From: Thermomicrobiales bacterium
Lineage (GTDB): Bacteria > Chloroflexota > Chloroflexia > Thermomicrobiales > CFX8
Direction of reading: 5' to 3'
DNA: 54,895 bases
Assembly: GCA_023954495.1 (NCBI GenBank)
Contig: JAMLIA010000016.1
Span: forward strand, 1 to 54,895
Shown: positions 25,952 through 36,086 of the stretch, piece after piece
Position numbering within the stretch: position 1 is the first letter of the stretch
How the letters are laid out: each line of letters begins with the position of its first letter
Notes under the pieces: model-generated
Seen by the model: only the letters and a program-made list of their open reading frames with translations
Told to the model about the DNA's origin: nothing
The model's database searches: none
Translations under genes and position numbers: made by a program

Positions 25952-26911
25952 GTGACACGAATTGCGGTTACCCGCCGTATCGACCCCGGTGCGCGGTCGG
26001 TGCTGGAGAGCGCCGGTGAAGTGACGATGTGGGATAGTGATCTCCCGCCGGACCCGAGCCAGCTCGCTGAATTACTCGCCGATGCCGACGCCGGACTCAC
26101 GCTGCTCACCGATCGGATCGATGGCTCGCTGCTTGATCAATGCTCGAAGCTGCGCGTGGTCAGCAACCTGGCGGTCGGTTACGACAACATCGATGTTCCG
26201 GCTTGCACGGCGCGAGGTGTCGCTGCCTGCACGACGCCGAACGTACTGACGCAAACGACCGCCGAGCTCGCTTTCACCCTGCTGCTGACGGTCGCCCGCC
26301 AGGTCATCCCGGCCGCCGACGCTGCCCGCAACGGGGACTGGAAGACGTGGTATCCGTTTCGATTTCTCGGTCGCGACCTTGCAGGCCTGACGCTCGGAAT
26401 CGTTGGCCTCGGTCGCATTGGACTGGCAGTTGCCAAGATGGGCGAGGCGTTCGGAATGAACGTCATCTACGCTGGCGGGCGATCGAGTGACGAATTCCGC
26501 AAGGTCTCGCTCGACGAGCTGCTTCGTACTTCGGATATCGTCTCGCTGCACGTCCCCGCGACGCCAGCAACGCACCATCTCATTGGCCACGATGCGCTGG
26601 CGAGGATGAAACGAGACGCCATGCTCATCAACACCGCTCGCGGTTCAGTCATCGACACCGACGCACTGGTTGCGGCACTCAATGACGGTCGGCTCTTTGG
26701 GGTCGGACTCGATGTCACCGATCCGGAGCCGCTGCCGGCTGACCATCCGCTGTATGAGTTCGAGCGTGTCACGATCCTGCCGCACATCGCCAGCGCCAGC
26801 GAAGCGACGCGGCTCAAGATGTCGGACCTCGCGGCGAAGAACATCGTCGCGGTTCTCGAAAGAACCGAACCACCGCATTGCCTGAACCCGGAGGTGCTGA
26901 CCGATGCCTGA
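25952..26911 (+). CDS. D-2-hydroxyacid dehydrogenase (glyoxylate/hydroxypyruvate reductase-like)
   Basis: NAD(P)-dependent reductase of 2-oxoacids, about 319 residues. Features are VSNLAVGYDNIDVPACTARG, the nucleotide-binding GIVGLGRIGLAVAKMGEAFG, the catalytic arginine in NTARGSVIDTDALV, glutamate in DVTDPEPLP and histidine in ILPHIASAS. The closest pattern is that of glyoxylate reductase (GyaR-type) enzymes, but D-lactate, hydroxypyruvate or phosphoglycerate cannot be excluded. GTG 25952 is preferred over GTG 25943 because GGAGTGGAG precedes it at a workable distance. It overlaps fabF by 8 bases, which suggests co-transcription. Confidence 0.88.
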   Translation: MTRIAVTRRIDPGARSVLESAGEVTMWDSDLPPDPSQLAELLADADAGLTLLTDRIDGSLLDQCSKLRVVSNLAVGYDNIDVPACTARGVAACTTPNVLTQTTAELAFTLLLTVARQVIPAADAARNGDWKTWYPFRFLGRDLAGLTLGIVGLGRIGLAVAKMGEAFGMNVIYAGGRSSDEFRKVSLDELLRTSDIVSLHVPATPATHHLIGHDALARMKRDAMLINTARGSVIDTDALVAALNDGRLFGVGLDVTDPEPLPADHPLYEFERVTILPHIASASEATRLKMSDLAAKNIVAVLERTEPPHCLNPEVLTDA

Positions 26912-28160
26912 TTGCGGCGATGAGAACGCAGTTGTCATAACCGGCGTCGGATGTGTGTCGCCGGTCGGCATCGGCGCTACGAAATCGTGGGAAGCGATCC
27001 TCGCCGGCAAGGGTGGTGTCGTCCCCATCGATCGATTCGACGCCGACGGGTTCCCGGTCCAGATCGCTGCTCAGGTCCCAGACTTCAACGGCGGCGACTG
27101 GTTGTCTGCCAAAGAGGCACGCCGCACGGATCGCTTTATCCAATTCGCAGTGGCGGCGACGGATGAGGCAGTGGCACATGCCGGTCTGGACATCGCTGCC
27201 GAGATAGGCGACCGAGTCGGCGTCGTCATCGGATCGGCCATGGGTGGCATGGAGACAATCGATTCCGGGTTCGCCACCCTCGCCACAAAGGGACCAAATC
27301 GAGTCAGCCCGTTCTTCGTCCCGATGATGCTGGCCGATATGGCATCCGGAATCGTCTCAATCCGCCTCGGCGCACGCGGTGCCAACCTCGCAACGGTGAG
27401 CGCCTGCGCCAGTGGAGCGCACGCAATCGGTGAGGCAGCCGCGATGATCGCGCGCGGCGATGTTGATGTTGTCATTGCCGGTGGTTCCGAAGCTGCCATC
27501 ACCCCTGCCGGTGTGGCTGGGTTCGCCGCTGCCGGGGCGCTTTCGACGCGGAACGACGATCCGGCTCGCGCCAGCCGTCCATTCGACCGCGAGCGCGACG
27601 GCTTCGTCCTTGGCGAAGGGGCGGGGATCGTCGTTCTTGAGTCGCTGCGGTTCGCTCGCCAGCGCGGCGCAACGATCCTGGCGAACGTCAGTGGGTACGG
27701 CGCGACAGCCGACGCGTCACACATCGTTCAGCCGGGGCCCGATGGCGAGGGTGCTGCGCGCGCCATGAGTCTCGCGATCGCCCGCGCTGGACTCACCTCG
27801 GCCGACATTTCCTACATCAAGGCCCACGGCACGTCGACGAAACTGAATGACGCGTTCGAAACGCGCTCTATCCGAACTGTATTCGGAGCCGACGCCCCAC
27901 CTGTATCATCGACCAAAGGCGCAACTGGCCACCTGCTTGGTGCAGCCGGGGCAGTTGAGGCCGTCTTCTCCGTCCTCGCGTTGCAGTCGAAGACAATGCC
28001 GCCGACGATTAACTATGAAGTGCCAGACCCGGAATGTGACCTGGACTGCGTGCCGAACAAACCTCGCACGGCAGCGCTCAAGCACATCGTCAGCAACTCA
28101 CTTGGCTTCGGTGGGCATAACGTCTCGCTTGTGTTCAGCGCTCCGAGCGCGACCGAATAA
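26904..28160 (+). CDS. fabF: Beta-ketoacyl-[ACP] synthase II
   Basis: Condensing enzyme that elongates fatty acids with malonyl-ACP. The 418-residue product shows the catalytic triad: cysteine in SACASGAHAIGE, and histidines in IKAHGTSTKLND and NSLGFGGHNVS. FVLGEGAGIVVLE and TKGATGHLLGAAGAVEA are also standard. The ATG start at 26904 lies within the end of the dehydrogenase gene. No acpP or other fab gene is next to it. A strong hairpin follows the stop. Confidence 0.95.
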   Translation: MPDCGDENAVVITGVGCVSPVGIGATKSWEAILAGKGGVVPIDRFDADGFPVQIAAQVPDFNGGDWLSAKEARRTDRFIQFAVAATDEAVAHAGLDIAAEIGDRVGVVIGSAMGGMETIDSGFATLATKGPNRVSPFFVPMMLADMASGIVSIRLGARGANLATVSACASGAHAIGEAAAMIARGDVDVVIAGGSEAAITPAGVAGFAAAGALSTRNDDPARASRPFDRERDGFVLGEGAGIVVLESLRFARQRGATILANVSGYGATADASHIVQPGPDGEGAARAMSLAIARAGLTSADISYIKAHGTSTKLNDAFETRSIRTVFGADAPPVSSTKGATGHLLGAAGAVEAVFSVLALQSKTMPPTINYEVPDPECDLDCVPNKPRTAALKHIVSNSLGFGGHNVSLVFSAPSATE

Positions 28161-28174
28161 CATTTCACAACAAA

Positions 28175-28208
28175 GCAAACAGGTGGCGGAGTTCCGCCTC
28201 CTGTTTGC
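28175..28208. terminator. Bidirectional terminator between fabF and rpoD
   Basis: GCAAACAGG (28175-28183) pairs with CCTGTTTGC (28200-28208), and the inner arms GGCGGA and TCCGCC pair as well. The stem is long with two small bulges. It lies in the 67 bases between the convergent fabF and rpoD genes. Confidence 0.75.
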
Positions 28209-28227
28209 GTTCTATCTCTGACTGAAC

Positions 28228-29424
<1,197 letters not shown>

Positions 29425-29606
29425 GCTCGAATGCCCCTCCCGCCCATGTTGTGCCAACTGCTACTGTGGCGATGAGGACGCGTCGGCCGTGTTCGCGAGG
29501 TGCCGCCGGCTGGCGTTGTGAGAGGTTCCCCAGAATGCCGGTCAATGTGAGAACACGAGTATCCTTATCGTCCAATGTGGATTCGCCTGTAGCTTGCCTT
29601 TTGCGG

Positions 29607-29635
29607 AGTATACGGCAGGTTTACCCATATTTCAA
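29607..29635 (-). promoter_or_regulatory. Promoter of rpoD
   Basis: TTGAAA (29630-29635) and TATACT (29607-29612) on the minus strand with a 17-base spacer, the best sigma-70 match in the window. The leader to the ATG is about 175 bases; I see no riboswitch in it. Confidence 0.7.
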
Positions 29636-29697
29636 TACACTGCCATGACGTCGCTCGGCACAGATGTTGCCGAATCGGCTTGTAACGGAGGAATCAG

Positions 29698-30195
29698 GTG
29701 ATCACCCTTGGTGTCGATCCAGGATCAGCATTGCTCGGCTACGGACTGGTTCACGGTGAAGACGAGCCTCAGCTCATAACCTACGGAGTGGTCGCAACGA
29801 CGACGGCTGAGACAACGGCAGAGCGACTGGTTCGGGTCTACGACGCCGTCTGGCAGCTGATCCGCGACCACGCGCCCGATGTCCTTGCGATCGAACAGCT
29901 CTTCTTTGCCCGCAACGTCACGACCGCACTCGGAGTAGGGCAGGCACGCGGAGTCGTGCTCCTGGCAGCGGCGCAGCACGGTATGCCGGTATTCGAGTAC
30001 AAACCATCCGAGGTCAAGGAAGCGATATCCGGATACGGAAAGGCGACCAAGCAGCAGATGCAATACATGGTGCAGATGCTGCTGGGGATGACCGAGATTC
30101 CCACGCCGGACGACGCCGCCGACGCGCTGGCGGTCGCGATCTGTCATGTCCAGCGAAGTCGCTTCAGCCGCCAGTATGGGATTGCCAATCGATGA
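29698..30195 (+). CDS. ruvC: Crossover junction endodeoxyribonuclease RuvC
   Basis: Resolves Holliday junctions. The 165-residue RNase H-like nuclease has its acidic residues in GVDPGSALLGYG, LAIEQLFFARN and PDDAADALAVAICH, and the typical KPSEVKEAISGYGKATKQQM segment. The start is GTG 29698 with GGAGG upstream. The stop overlaps the tlyA start, and tlyA overlaps larB, so the three genes form one coupled unit. ruvA and ruvB are not present here. Confidence 0.95.
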   Translation: MITLGVDPGSALLGYGLVHGEDEPQLITYGVVATTTAETTAERLVRVYDAVWQLIRDHAPDVLAIEQLFFARNVTTALGVGQARGVVLLAAAQHGMPVFEYKPSEVKEAISGYGKATKQQMQYMVQMLLGMTEIPTPDDAADALAVAICHVQRSRFSRQYGIANR

Positions 30196-30986
30196 CCGAG
30201 AAGCCCCGAAGAGTTCGCGCTGACGAGCTCATTGTCCAACTCGGATTGGCCGACTCACGATCGCAAGCCAAGGCGCTGATTCTTGCTGGAGACGTGCGTG
30301 CAGGTGATCGAGTGATCAACCGTCCAGCCGAAATGCTGGACGACAGTCTGGCGCTGACCCTGAAGGCGAAGCTGCCGTACGTCAGCCGCGGCGGACTGAA
30401 GCTCGAGCACGCGCTGGAAACCTTCGGCATCAGCGTCGAGGGCAGCGTGGCAGCCGACCTCGGCGCATCAACCGGCGGGTTCACGGACTGCATGCTTCAG
30501 CGTGGCGTGCGTCGTGTCTACGCGATCGACGTCGGCTACGGCCAGCTCGATTACCGGTTGCGTTCGGATGACCGCGTTGTCGTGATGGAGCGTGTCAACG
30601 CAAGGCACCTGGAAGCGCTGCCGGAGCCGGTTGAGCTGGTGTCCATTGATGTGTCGTTCATATCGCTCGCACTGATCCTGCCGGTCGCCTATCGGCTGTT
30701 GACGGATTCCGGCTCGTGCATCGCGCTTATCAAGCCGCAGTTTGAGGCTGGCAAACAGCATGTTGGCAAAGGCGGCGTCGTCCGCGATCTGAAGATCCGT
30801 CGACAGGTGATTGCTCAAACGATCGACACTGCCAGAACGATTGGATTCGGGGCGCGCGGACTGGTGCGCTCACCGATCACCGGGCCAGCCGGAAACGTTG
30901 AGTTTCTCGTCTGGCTCGACAAGCGTGCCGAGCTCGATGTCGGCCCGTCTTTCGACGCTCTCATCACACGAGAGGTGGGCGAATGA
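30192..30986 (+). CDS. tlyA: TlyA family rRNA (cytidine-2'-O)-methyltransferase
   Basis: The 264-residue protein has an N-terminal S4 RNA-binding domain (VRADELIVQLGLADSRSQAK). An FtsJ-like methyltransferase domain follows, with the SAM motif DLGASTGGFTDCMLQRG and VYAIDVGYGQLDYRLR. It ends with IKPQFEAGKQHVGKGGVVRD. The family methylates ribose of C1409 in 16S and, for the long form, C1920 in 23S rRNA, which affects capreomycin sensitivity. Some members are also described as haemolysins; the methyltransferase role is the better supported. Coupled to ruvC and larB by 4-base overlaps. Confidence 0.93.
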   Translation: MTEKPRRVRADELIVQLGLADSRSQAKALILAGDVRAGDRVINRPAEMLDDSLALTLKAKLPYVSRGGLKLEHALETFGISVEGSVAADLGASTGGFTDCMLQRGVRRVYAIDVGYGQLDYRLRSDDRVVVMERVNARHLEALPEPVELVSIDVSFISLALILPVAYRLLTDSGSCIALIKPQFEAGKQHVGKGGVVRDLKIRRQVIAQTIDTARTIGFGARGLVRSPITGPAGNVEFLVWLDKRAELDVGPSFDALITREVGE

Positions 30987-31726
30987 GCGATCCGTTCGTG
31001 GACATGATCCGGGCGCTGAATGCGGCCAGATCCGACATGATTGACGAAACGCTGGACGTTCGATCTGACACCAATCGTCGGCAGCGTACCGGCGCACCGG
31101 AAATCGTGTTCGGCGAAGGCAAGTCGGACGAGCAGATCGTCACGGCCTGCCGCAGTCTCCTGTCTGTCAATCCTCGTGTGATCGTCAGTCGGATCAATCG
31201 TGAGCGGGCTGAGGGCGTCGCCGCGGCAATCGGCGCGGTTGAGATCCAGCAGCCATTCGCCGGGCGGACGTGTGTTGTCGTGCGGGACGCTGCCGAGCGC
31301 GCTGAGGCGCTGGGTCGGATCGCCGTCATCACTGCCGGTACGTCTGACCTTGCCGTTGCCGGCGAGGCTGCGACGGTCGCAAGCGAGCTTGGTTGCGATG
31401 TCACGTTGATCGCTGACGTTGGGGTTGCTGGGCTTCATCGCCTTGTCCAGCCGCTGCGCTCTCTCGTCGCGAGCGGCGTCAGCGCGCTCATCGTCGCAGC
31501 CGGAATGGACGGAGCGTTGCCAACAGTCGTCGCTGGGCTCGTGGATGTCCCAGTGATCGGGCTCCCGACATCCGTTGGCTATGGCGTCGCGACCGGCGGC
31601 AATGCCGCACTCGGCACGATGCTCGCTTCCTGTGTGCCTGGTCTGGCCGTCGTCAATATCGACAATGGCGTTGGTGCCGGCGTGTTTGCGGCGAGGATTG
31701 TCAACGCAGGCGTGAAGTCGACGTAA
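30983..31726 (+). CDS. larB: Nickel pincer cofactor biosynthesis protein LarB
   Basis: Carboxylates and hydrolyses nicotinic acid adenine dinucleotide in the first step of nickel pincer cofactor synthesis for lactate racemase-type enzymes. The 247-residue product shows PEIVFGEGKSDEQI near residue 40 and the PurE-like C-terminal half. Its motifs are ITAGTSDLAVAGEAA, IVAAGMDGALPTVVAGL and PVIGLPTSVGYG. larA, larC and larE are not in the window, so the cofactor may be built by genes elsewhere. It is the last gene of the ruvC-tlyA-larB unit. Confidence 0.9.
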   Translation: MSDPFVDMIRALNAARSDMIDETLDVRSDTNRRQRTGAPEIVFGEGKSDEQIVTACRSLLSVNPRVIVSRINRERAEGVAAAIGAVEIQQPFAGRTCVVVRDAAERAEALGRIAVITAGTSDLAVAGEAATVASELGCDVTLIADVGVAGLHRLVQPLRSLVASGVSALIVAAGMDGALPTVVAGLVDVPVIGLPTSVGYGVATGGNAALGTMLASCVPGLAVVNIDNGVGAGVFAARIVNAGVKST

Positions 31727-31928
31727 TGAGTTGTTTGCGTCTGACTGTCGGGCGGGTGGGAGATCTCTCACTGCGGTTCGAGATGACAAGAAGCGAGGAT
31801 GACTGTCGGGTCGAACTGCTCGACATTGATAACGCTGTGGGTAGTTTGATGCTGTTTGGCGACCACGCAACATGTCTGAATAGCGCATGGCTGCTGACCT
31901 GGCGATTCAGGCTGGATGCTGCTTTCAG
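31727..31928. repeat. Intergenic stretch with short direct repeats and a hairpin
   Basis: 202 bases between larB and the convergent meaB remnant. GACTGTCGGG occurs twice (31743-31752 and 31801-31810). Between them ATCTC and GAGAT can pair around a 12-base loop, in a sequence resembling the short intergenic repeat units common in Chloroflexota. Only one unit is present here, so the repeat assignment is tentative. I see no gene in it. Confidence 0.35.
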
Positions 31929-32267
31929 TCAGTCATCCTGCCGATACCGCGCCACTGTAAGGCGTGCCACCGCAGTGGCAACGGATATGGGGTCGATGTC
32001 GCGAGTTGCCAGTGATTCGAGCAGGCCGCCAATTTCCGCATCGTCCGCTGCCGCCTCGATCTCGCGCGTGAGCTGCCGCCGCGCGAGGCGAATCACTTCG
32101 CGCCGATCGCGGCGTGCGCGGCGCTTGCGACCTTCGCCGCTTGCCTCCAGGAACTGTCGGTGTTGGTCGATTCCGTCGACAAGAGCTTCAGTGTTGCGGT
32201 GTTCGCTGGCGACTGCCTCAATGATCGGCGGCGTCCACGGTCGAGCATCACTCAAGCGCAGCATCAT
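31929..32267 (-). CDS. C-terminal part of MeaB-type GTPase, separated by a frameshift
   Basis: The 112-residue product begins [19 protein letters not shown] and continues with the helical tail normally found at the C terminus of MeaB/ArgK GTPases, including the dimerisation region. It follows on directly from the truncated GTPase upstream. Restoring one base at about 32266 (CTCGG to CTCCGG) would fuse the two frames into VRDLRMMLRL, the expected sequence. As it stands it begins with ATG overlapping the upstream TGA, so separate translation by coupling is conceivable. A mutation or base-calling error is more likely. Confidence 0.75.
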   Translation of the reverse strand: MMLRLSDARPWTPPIIEAVASEHRNTEALVDGIDQHRQFLEASGEGRKRRARRDRREVIRLARRQLTREIEAAADDAEIGGLLESLATRDIDPISVATAVARLTVARYRQDD

Positions 32268-32896
32268 CCGAGATCGCGGACCAGGTCGTGCGCTCCGGGG
32301 AGGTCAGCCTTGTTCACCACCAGAACGTCGGCGATCTCCAGCACACCGGCCTTGATCGCCTGAATGGCGTCGCCCGTGCCGGGGACCTGAATGAGCAACG
32401 TGGTGTCCGCCAGGTCGCCGACATCGACCTCGTCCTGACCGACGCCGACGGTCTCGATCAGGATCAGGTCAAACCCGTAGGCGTCCAGCAAATGGACGAC
32501 TGCGCCAACGCCGATCGACAAGCCGCCCATCTCGCCTCGCGTCGCCATCGACCGGATGTAGACACCCGGGTCGTCATAGTTGTCGAGCATGCGGATGCGG
32601 TCGCCAAGGGTCGCCCCACCTGTCAGCGCACTCGATGGGTCAACGGCCACAACCGCGACGGACTGCCCACGACTCCGGTAGGCGCGAATCAGCGCGTTCG
32701 TGAGCGTGCTCTTGCCGGCACCCGGGGGGCCAGTGATGCCAACGACGTAAGCAGTGCCGGTCGAGCCGTAGAGGTCAGCCATAGCACGCATGCCGGTTGG
32801 GTTGCCGTTTTCGACCAGCGATATCAAGCGAGCGAGCGCGGCCCGATCGCCAGTGCGAAAGCGCTCGACCAGATCGCGGGGGGCAGTCGCCGTCAC
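32264..32896 (-). CDS. meaB: MeaB/ArgK-type GTPase chaperone, G domain (truncated by frameshift)
   Basis: Protects and reloads B12-dependent acyl-CoA mutases. The 210-residue product has the Walker [18 protein letters not shown], the switch segment [47 protein letters not shown] and NKADLP. It ends early at VRDLG, while homologues have about 310-330 residues. The missing part lies in the next frame (31929-32267). The GTG start overlaps the stop of the mutase small subunit. With that neighbour, the likely client is the mutase encoded just upstream. Confidence 0.88.
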   Translation of the reverse strand: MTATAPRDLVERFRTGDRAALARLISLVENGNPTGMRAMADLYGSTGTAYVVGITGPPGAGKSTLTNALIRAYRSRGQSVAVVAVDPSSALTGGATLGDRIRMLDNYDDPGVYIRSMATRGEMGGLSIGVGAVVHLLDAYGFDLILIETVGVGQDEVDVGDLADTTLLIQVPGTGDAIQAIKAGVLEIADVLVVNKADLPGAHDLVRDLG

Positions 32897-33321
32897 GAAC
32901 CGCTCCGATCCGGCGCGTGCTCGCGGATGAATCGCACGGCCTCGTCCATCGGGGTGCCGGGACCGAATACGGCGGCAACGCCCAGCTCTCTCACGCGCGG
33001 GACATCCTCATTCGGGATCGTCCCACCTGCGACGACGAGCACATCGTCAACACCTGCCTTTTCGAGCTCGGCAAAGATTTTGGGAAAGAGGGCAAGGTGC
33101 GCGCCCGACAGGATCGAGAGACCGATGACATCGGCGTCCTCATCAATCGCAGCGCGCGCGATCATTTCGGGAGTCTGGAACAAGCCGGTGTAGATGACTT
33201 CCATACCGGCATCGCGCAGTGCGCGAACCATGACCTTAGCGCCGCGATCGTGTCCGTCCAGCCCCGGCTTCGCAACCAGCACCCGGATCGGTGTTGTGCG
33301 TGAACTCGCTTGACTGACCAT
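32893..33321 (-). CDS. B12-binding small subunit of acyl-CoA mutase (isobutyryl-CoA mutase-like)
   Basis: The 142-residue protein is a stand-alone cobalamin-binding domain. It has the DGHDRG motif whose histidine is the lower cobalt ligand ([13 protein letters not shown], about residues 20-32), followed by LSILSGAHL and [11 protein letters not shown]. This is the domain that forms the C terminus of single-chain methylmalonyl-CoA mutase; here it is a separate gene, as in IcmB and in archaeal-type MCM. ATG 33321 is chosen for its GGGGAG upstream. It starts 10 bases after the large subunit gene ends and overlaps the GTPase gene. Confidence 0.9.
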   Translation of the reverse strand: MVSQASSRTTPIRVLVAKPGLDGHDRGAKVMVRALRDAGMEVIYTGLFQTPEMIARAAIDEDADVIGLSILSGAHLALFPKIFAELEKAGVDDVLVVAGGTIPNEDVPRVRELGVAAVFGPGTPMDEAVRFIREHAPDRSGS

Positions 33322-33331
33322 GATGCTCCCC

Positions 33332-34981
33332 CTAGACGACGACTGTCTGCCTATATTCACCGTACACGTGTCGCAAGCAGTTCGTGATCTCACCGAGTGT
33401 GGCATACGCGTTCGCTGCGTCAATCAGGTACGGCATGACGTTTACACCATCGCTCGCGGCATTGCTGAGTCGCTCGAGTGCCGCGCGGTGCGCTCCCTCG
33501 TCGCGGTCGGCGCGCGTCTGACGCAGCCGCTCGATCTGCCGCGCTTCGCCGTGCGGGTCCATCTTCAGAATTGGGATGCCCGGCTCCTCGTCAGAACGGA
33601 ATGCGTTCACGCCGATAACGATCTTGCGCTGCTCGACCAGCGCCTGCTCATAGCTGTACGAGCTGTCCGCGATCCTGCGCAGGAAATAGCCGTTTTCAAT
33701 CGCCGGAATGACGCCGCCATACGAGTCAATTTCGTCAAAGATCGCTTGCACGCGCCACTCCATGTCGCTCGTCATCGCTTCGACTGCGTACGAGCCTCCG
33801 AGCGGATCGGCGATGTTCGTGACGCCGCTTTCGTGGGCGATGATCTGCTGGGTTCGGAGTGCGATCCTGGCTGCCCACTCACTCGGCAAAGCGATTGCCT
33901 CATCAAGCGAGTTCGTGTGCAAGCTCTGGGTGCCGCCGAGCGCTGCCGCCAACGCCTGGATCGTCGTCCGGATCGCGTTGTTCTCCGGCTCCTGCGCACT
34001 CAGCGAGCAACCGGCTGTCTGAGTGTGAAAGCGCATCCACAGCGAGCGCTCATTCTTCGCGCCGTAGCGTTCAAGCATCAGGCGCGCCCACATGCGTCGT
34101 GCTGCGCGGAATTTGCTGATCTCCTCGAAGAAATCGTTGTGGCAGTTAAAGAAGAACGATAGTCGCGGTGCAAACTCGTCGATGTCCAGTCCGCGGTCTA
34201 TCGCAGCTTCAACGTAAGCCAGCCCGTCCGCCAGCGTAAATGCAAGCTCTTCGGCGGCTGTCGCGCCTGCCTCACGGATGTGATAGCCGGATATCGAAAT
34301 CGAATTCCAGAGCGGCATCTCGCGAGTTGAAAACTCGATAGTGTCGGTAACGAGATTCATCGACGGGCGCGGCGGAAAGATGAACTCATTCTGCGAGGTG
34401 AACTCCTTCAGAATGTCGTTCTGGAGTGTTCCCCGGAGCTTACTGCGCGGCACGCCACGCTTCTCGGCTGCTGCGATGTACATTGCCCAGATAACCGCTG
34501 CTGGGCCATTGACTGTCATTGACGTTGTGACCTGATCGAGCGGGATCTGGTCGAGCAGTACTTCCATGTCAGCCAGAGACGACACCGCGACTCCGCACTT
34601 ACCAAACTCACCCTCGGCAAGCGGATCGTCTGTGTCGCGTCCATAGAGTGTTGGGAGATCGAACGCGATCGACAACCCCGTTTCGCCATGGTCAAGCAGG
34701 TAGCGAAAGCGAGCATTGGTTTCCTCTGCTGAACCAAACCCGGCGAACATGCGGATCGTCCACAGCTTGCCGCGGTACATCGACCGGTGAATACCTCGGG
34801 TGAACGGGTAGGTGCCCGGATCGCCCAGGTCGCGATCGTAATCGAAGCCAGCAGCTTCCAGGTCTGCGGGCGTGTAGACCGCCTTCACCGGCGCGCCAGA
34901 GACAGTGGTGAACTCGCGATCCTCGGGCGGTGGGCCGACGTAGCGATCGTCGCCCGATATGCTGCTCAATGGTCCGACCAT
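33332..34981 (-). CDS. Acyl-CoA mutase large subunit with isobutyryl-CoA mutase signature
   Basis: Catalytic TIM-barrel subunit of a B12-dependent acyl-CoA mutase, 549 residues from ATG 34981 (GAGGAGGG upstream). CoA- and substrate-binding motifs are [16 protein letters not shown] and [17 protein letters not shown], and the conserved histidine is in SISGYH (His234). At the two positions that select the substrate, methylmalonyl-CoA mutase has Tyr89 and Arg207. This protein has Phe79 (WTIRMFAGF) and Gln197 ([10 protein letters not shown]), the pair of isobutyryl-CoA mutase (Phe80 and Gln198). Isobutyryl-CoA to butyryl-CoA is therefore the better prediction. Automatic annotation would probably call it methylmalonyl-CoA mutase. 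The adjacent 3-hydroxybutyryl-CoA dehydrogenase agrees with C4 metabolism. Confidence 0.9.
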   Translation of the reverse strand: MVGPLSSISGDDRYVGPPPEDREFTTVSGAPVKAVYTPADLEAAGFDYDRDLGDPGTYPFTRGIHRSMYRGKLWTIRMFAGFGSAEETNARFRYLLDHGETGLSIAFDLPTLYGRDTDDPLAEGEFGKCGVAVSSLADMEVLLDQIPLDQVTTSMTVNGPAAVIWAMYIAAAEKRGVPRSKLRGTLQNDILKEFTSQNEFIFPPRPSMNLVTDTIEFSTREMPLWNSISISGYHIREAGATAAEELAFTLADGLAYVEAAIDRGLDIDEFAPRLSFFFNCHNDFFEEISKFRAARRMWARLMLERYGAKNERSLWMRFHTQTAGCSLSAQEPENNAIRTTIQALAAALGGTQSLHTNSLDEAIALPSEWAARIALRTQQIIAHESGVTNIADPLGGSYAVEAMTSDMEWRVQAIFDEIDSYGGVIPAIENGYFLRRIADSSYSYEQALVEQRKIVIGVNAFRSDEEPGIPILKMDPHGEARQIERLRQTRADRDEGAHRAALERLSNAASDGVNVMPYLIDAANAYATLGEITNCLRHVYGEYRQTVVV

Positions 34982-35040
34982 GGAACCCTCCTCACAGTAC
35001 CGGTCTGTAGTCGGCGCCGTTGCCGACCGGAGGTGCAGAT

Positions 35041-35068
35041 GGGCCGAGCGGGAATGCCCGCCCGACCC
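35041..35068 (-). other. Hairpin between hbd and the mutase gene
   Basis: GGGCCGAGCGGG and CCCGCCCGACCC can pair around AATG with two mismatches. It lies in the 168-base gap between the 3-hydroxybutyryl-CoA dehydrogenase stop and the mutase start. There is no T run, so it may be a weak terminator or a processing site. GATAAT on the minus strand (around 35127) could be a -10 box for the mutase operon, without a clear -35. Confidence 0.35.
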
Positions 35069-35149
35069 ATACTCACGAGACCGAGATGTGTGCGGGAGGG
35101 CCGACACGCAGCGGCTCCTACCGCAGATTATCGCAGGTCGTTGACCACG

Positions 35150-36007
35150 CTAGGCTATTCGGTAGTCGTAGAAGCCCTCGCCGGATTTTCGCCCGAGTTT
35201 GCCGGCCACGACCATCTTGCGCAGCAACGGGCAGGGCCGATACTTCGGATCACCGAGATCGCGATGCAGAACCACGAGGATGTCCAGACAGACGTCGAGG
35301 CCGATCAGGTCGGCAAGTGCGAGCGGTCCCATGGGATGGTTCATGCCGAGCTTCATGACGGCATCAATGTTGTCGCGCGTCGCCACGCCCTCCATCAGGC
35401 AGAAGACCGCCTCGTTGATCATGGGCAGCAGAACCCGGTTTGAGACGAAGCCCGGGAAGTCGTTGACCTCGACTGGAGTTTTGCCGACGCGCTCAGCAAG
35501 CGCGACGACCGACGCCACGGTGTCGTCATCCGTCTCAAGCCCACGAATGATCTCGACAAGCTGCATGACCGGGACGGGATTGAAGAAGTGCATGCCGATG
35601 ACCTGCTGCGGTCGACCCGTGGCGGCGCCAAGCATGGTGATTGGAATCGACGATGTGTTTGATGCGAGGATAGCCCGCTCGGGCGCAATCTCGTCCGCAC
35701 GCTCGAAGATATTGCGCTTCACCTCGGCGACTTCGGGCACAGCCTCGATCACCAGATCGACGTCGGCGATCGGATCGAAGGAAAGTGACGTTTCGATCAG
35801 ACCCAGCGCCAGATCCTTATCGCTCTCGCTGATACGTTCCTTGTCGACGCTGCGCTGGAGGTTGGCTCGAATCGTCGATATCCCGCGATCGAGACTCTCC
35901 TGGGCCACGTCAATCATCGTCACGGGAACGCCAGCTTGCGCGACGACCTGCGTGATGCCATTGCCCATCGTTCCACCGCCGACGACAGCAACCCGGCTCA
36001 GATCCAT
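35150..36007 (-). CDS. 3-hydroxybutyryl-CoA dehydrogenase
   Basis: NAD(P)-dependent oxidoreductase interconverting 3-hydroxybutyryl-CoA and acetoacetyl-CoA. The 285-residue product has the dinucleotide motif [48 protein letters not shown], the catalytic histidine in [18 protein letters not shown], and [17 protein letters not shown]. The C-terminal domain is also typical ([14 protein letters not shown]). The ATG start is at 36007. It lies upstream of, and on the same strand as, the predicted isobutyryl-CoA mutase locus. This suggests that butyryl-CoA made there is oxidised through the C4 route. Confidence 0.93.
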   Translation of the reverse strand: MDLSRVAVVGGGTMGNGITQVVAQAGVPVTMIDVAQESLDRGISTIRANLQRSVDKERISESDKDLALGLIETSLSFDPIADVDLVIEAVPEVAEVKRNIFERADEIAPERAILASNTSSIPITMLGAATGRPQQVIGMHFFNPVPVMQLVEIIRGLETDDDTVASVVALAERVGKTPVEVNDFPGFVSNRVLLPMINEAVFCLMEGVATRDNIDAVMKLGMNHPMGPLALADLIGLDVCLDILVVLHRDLGDPKYRPCPLLRKMVVAGKLGRKSGEGFYDYRIA

Positions 36008-36086
36008 GCACCCATCCCTTCGTATCTCAGCATTCAGTTCACGCGCTTGATGAGCATTGTCAAACCCAGAGCACCGCTCGGTTGTA

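Noticed and set aside
30815-31888. 357-codon minus-strand open frame opposite tlyA-larB
   Set aside because: Antisense to two clearly recognised genes, with composition typical of a shadow frame.
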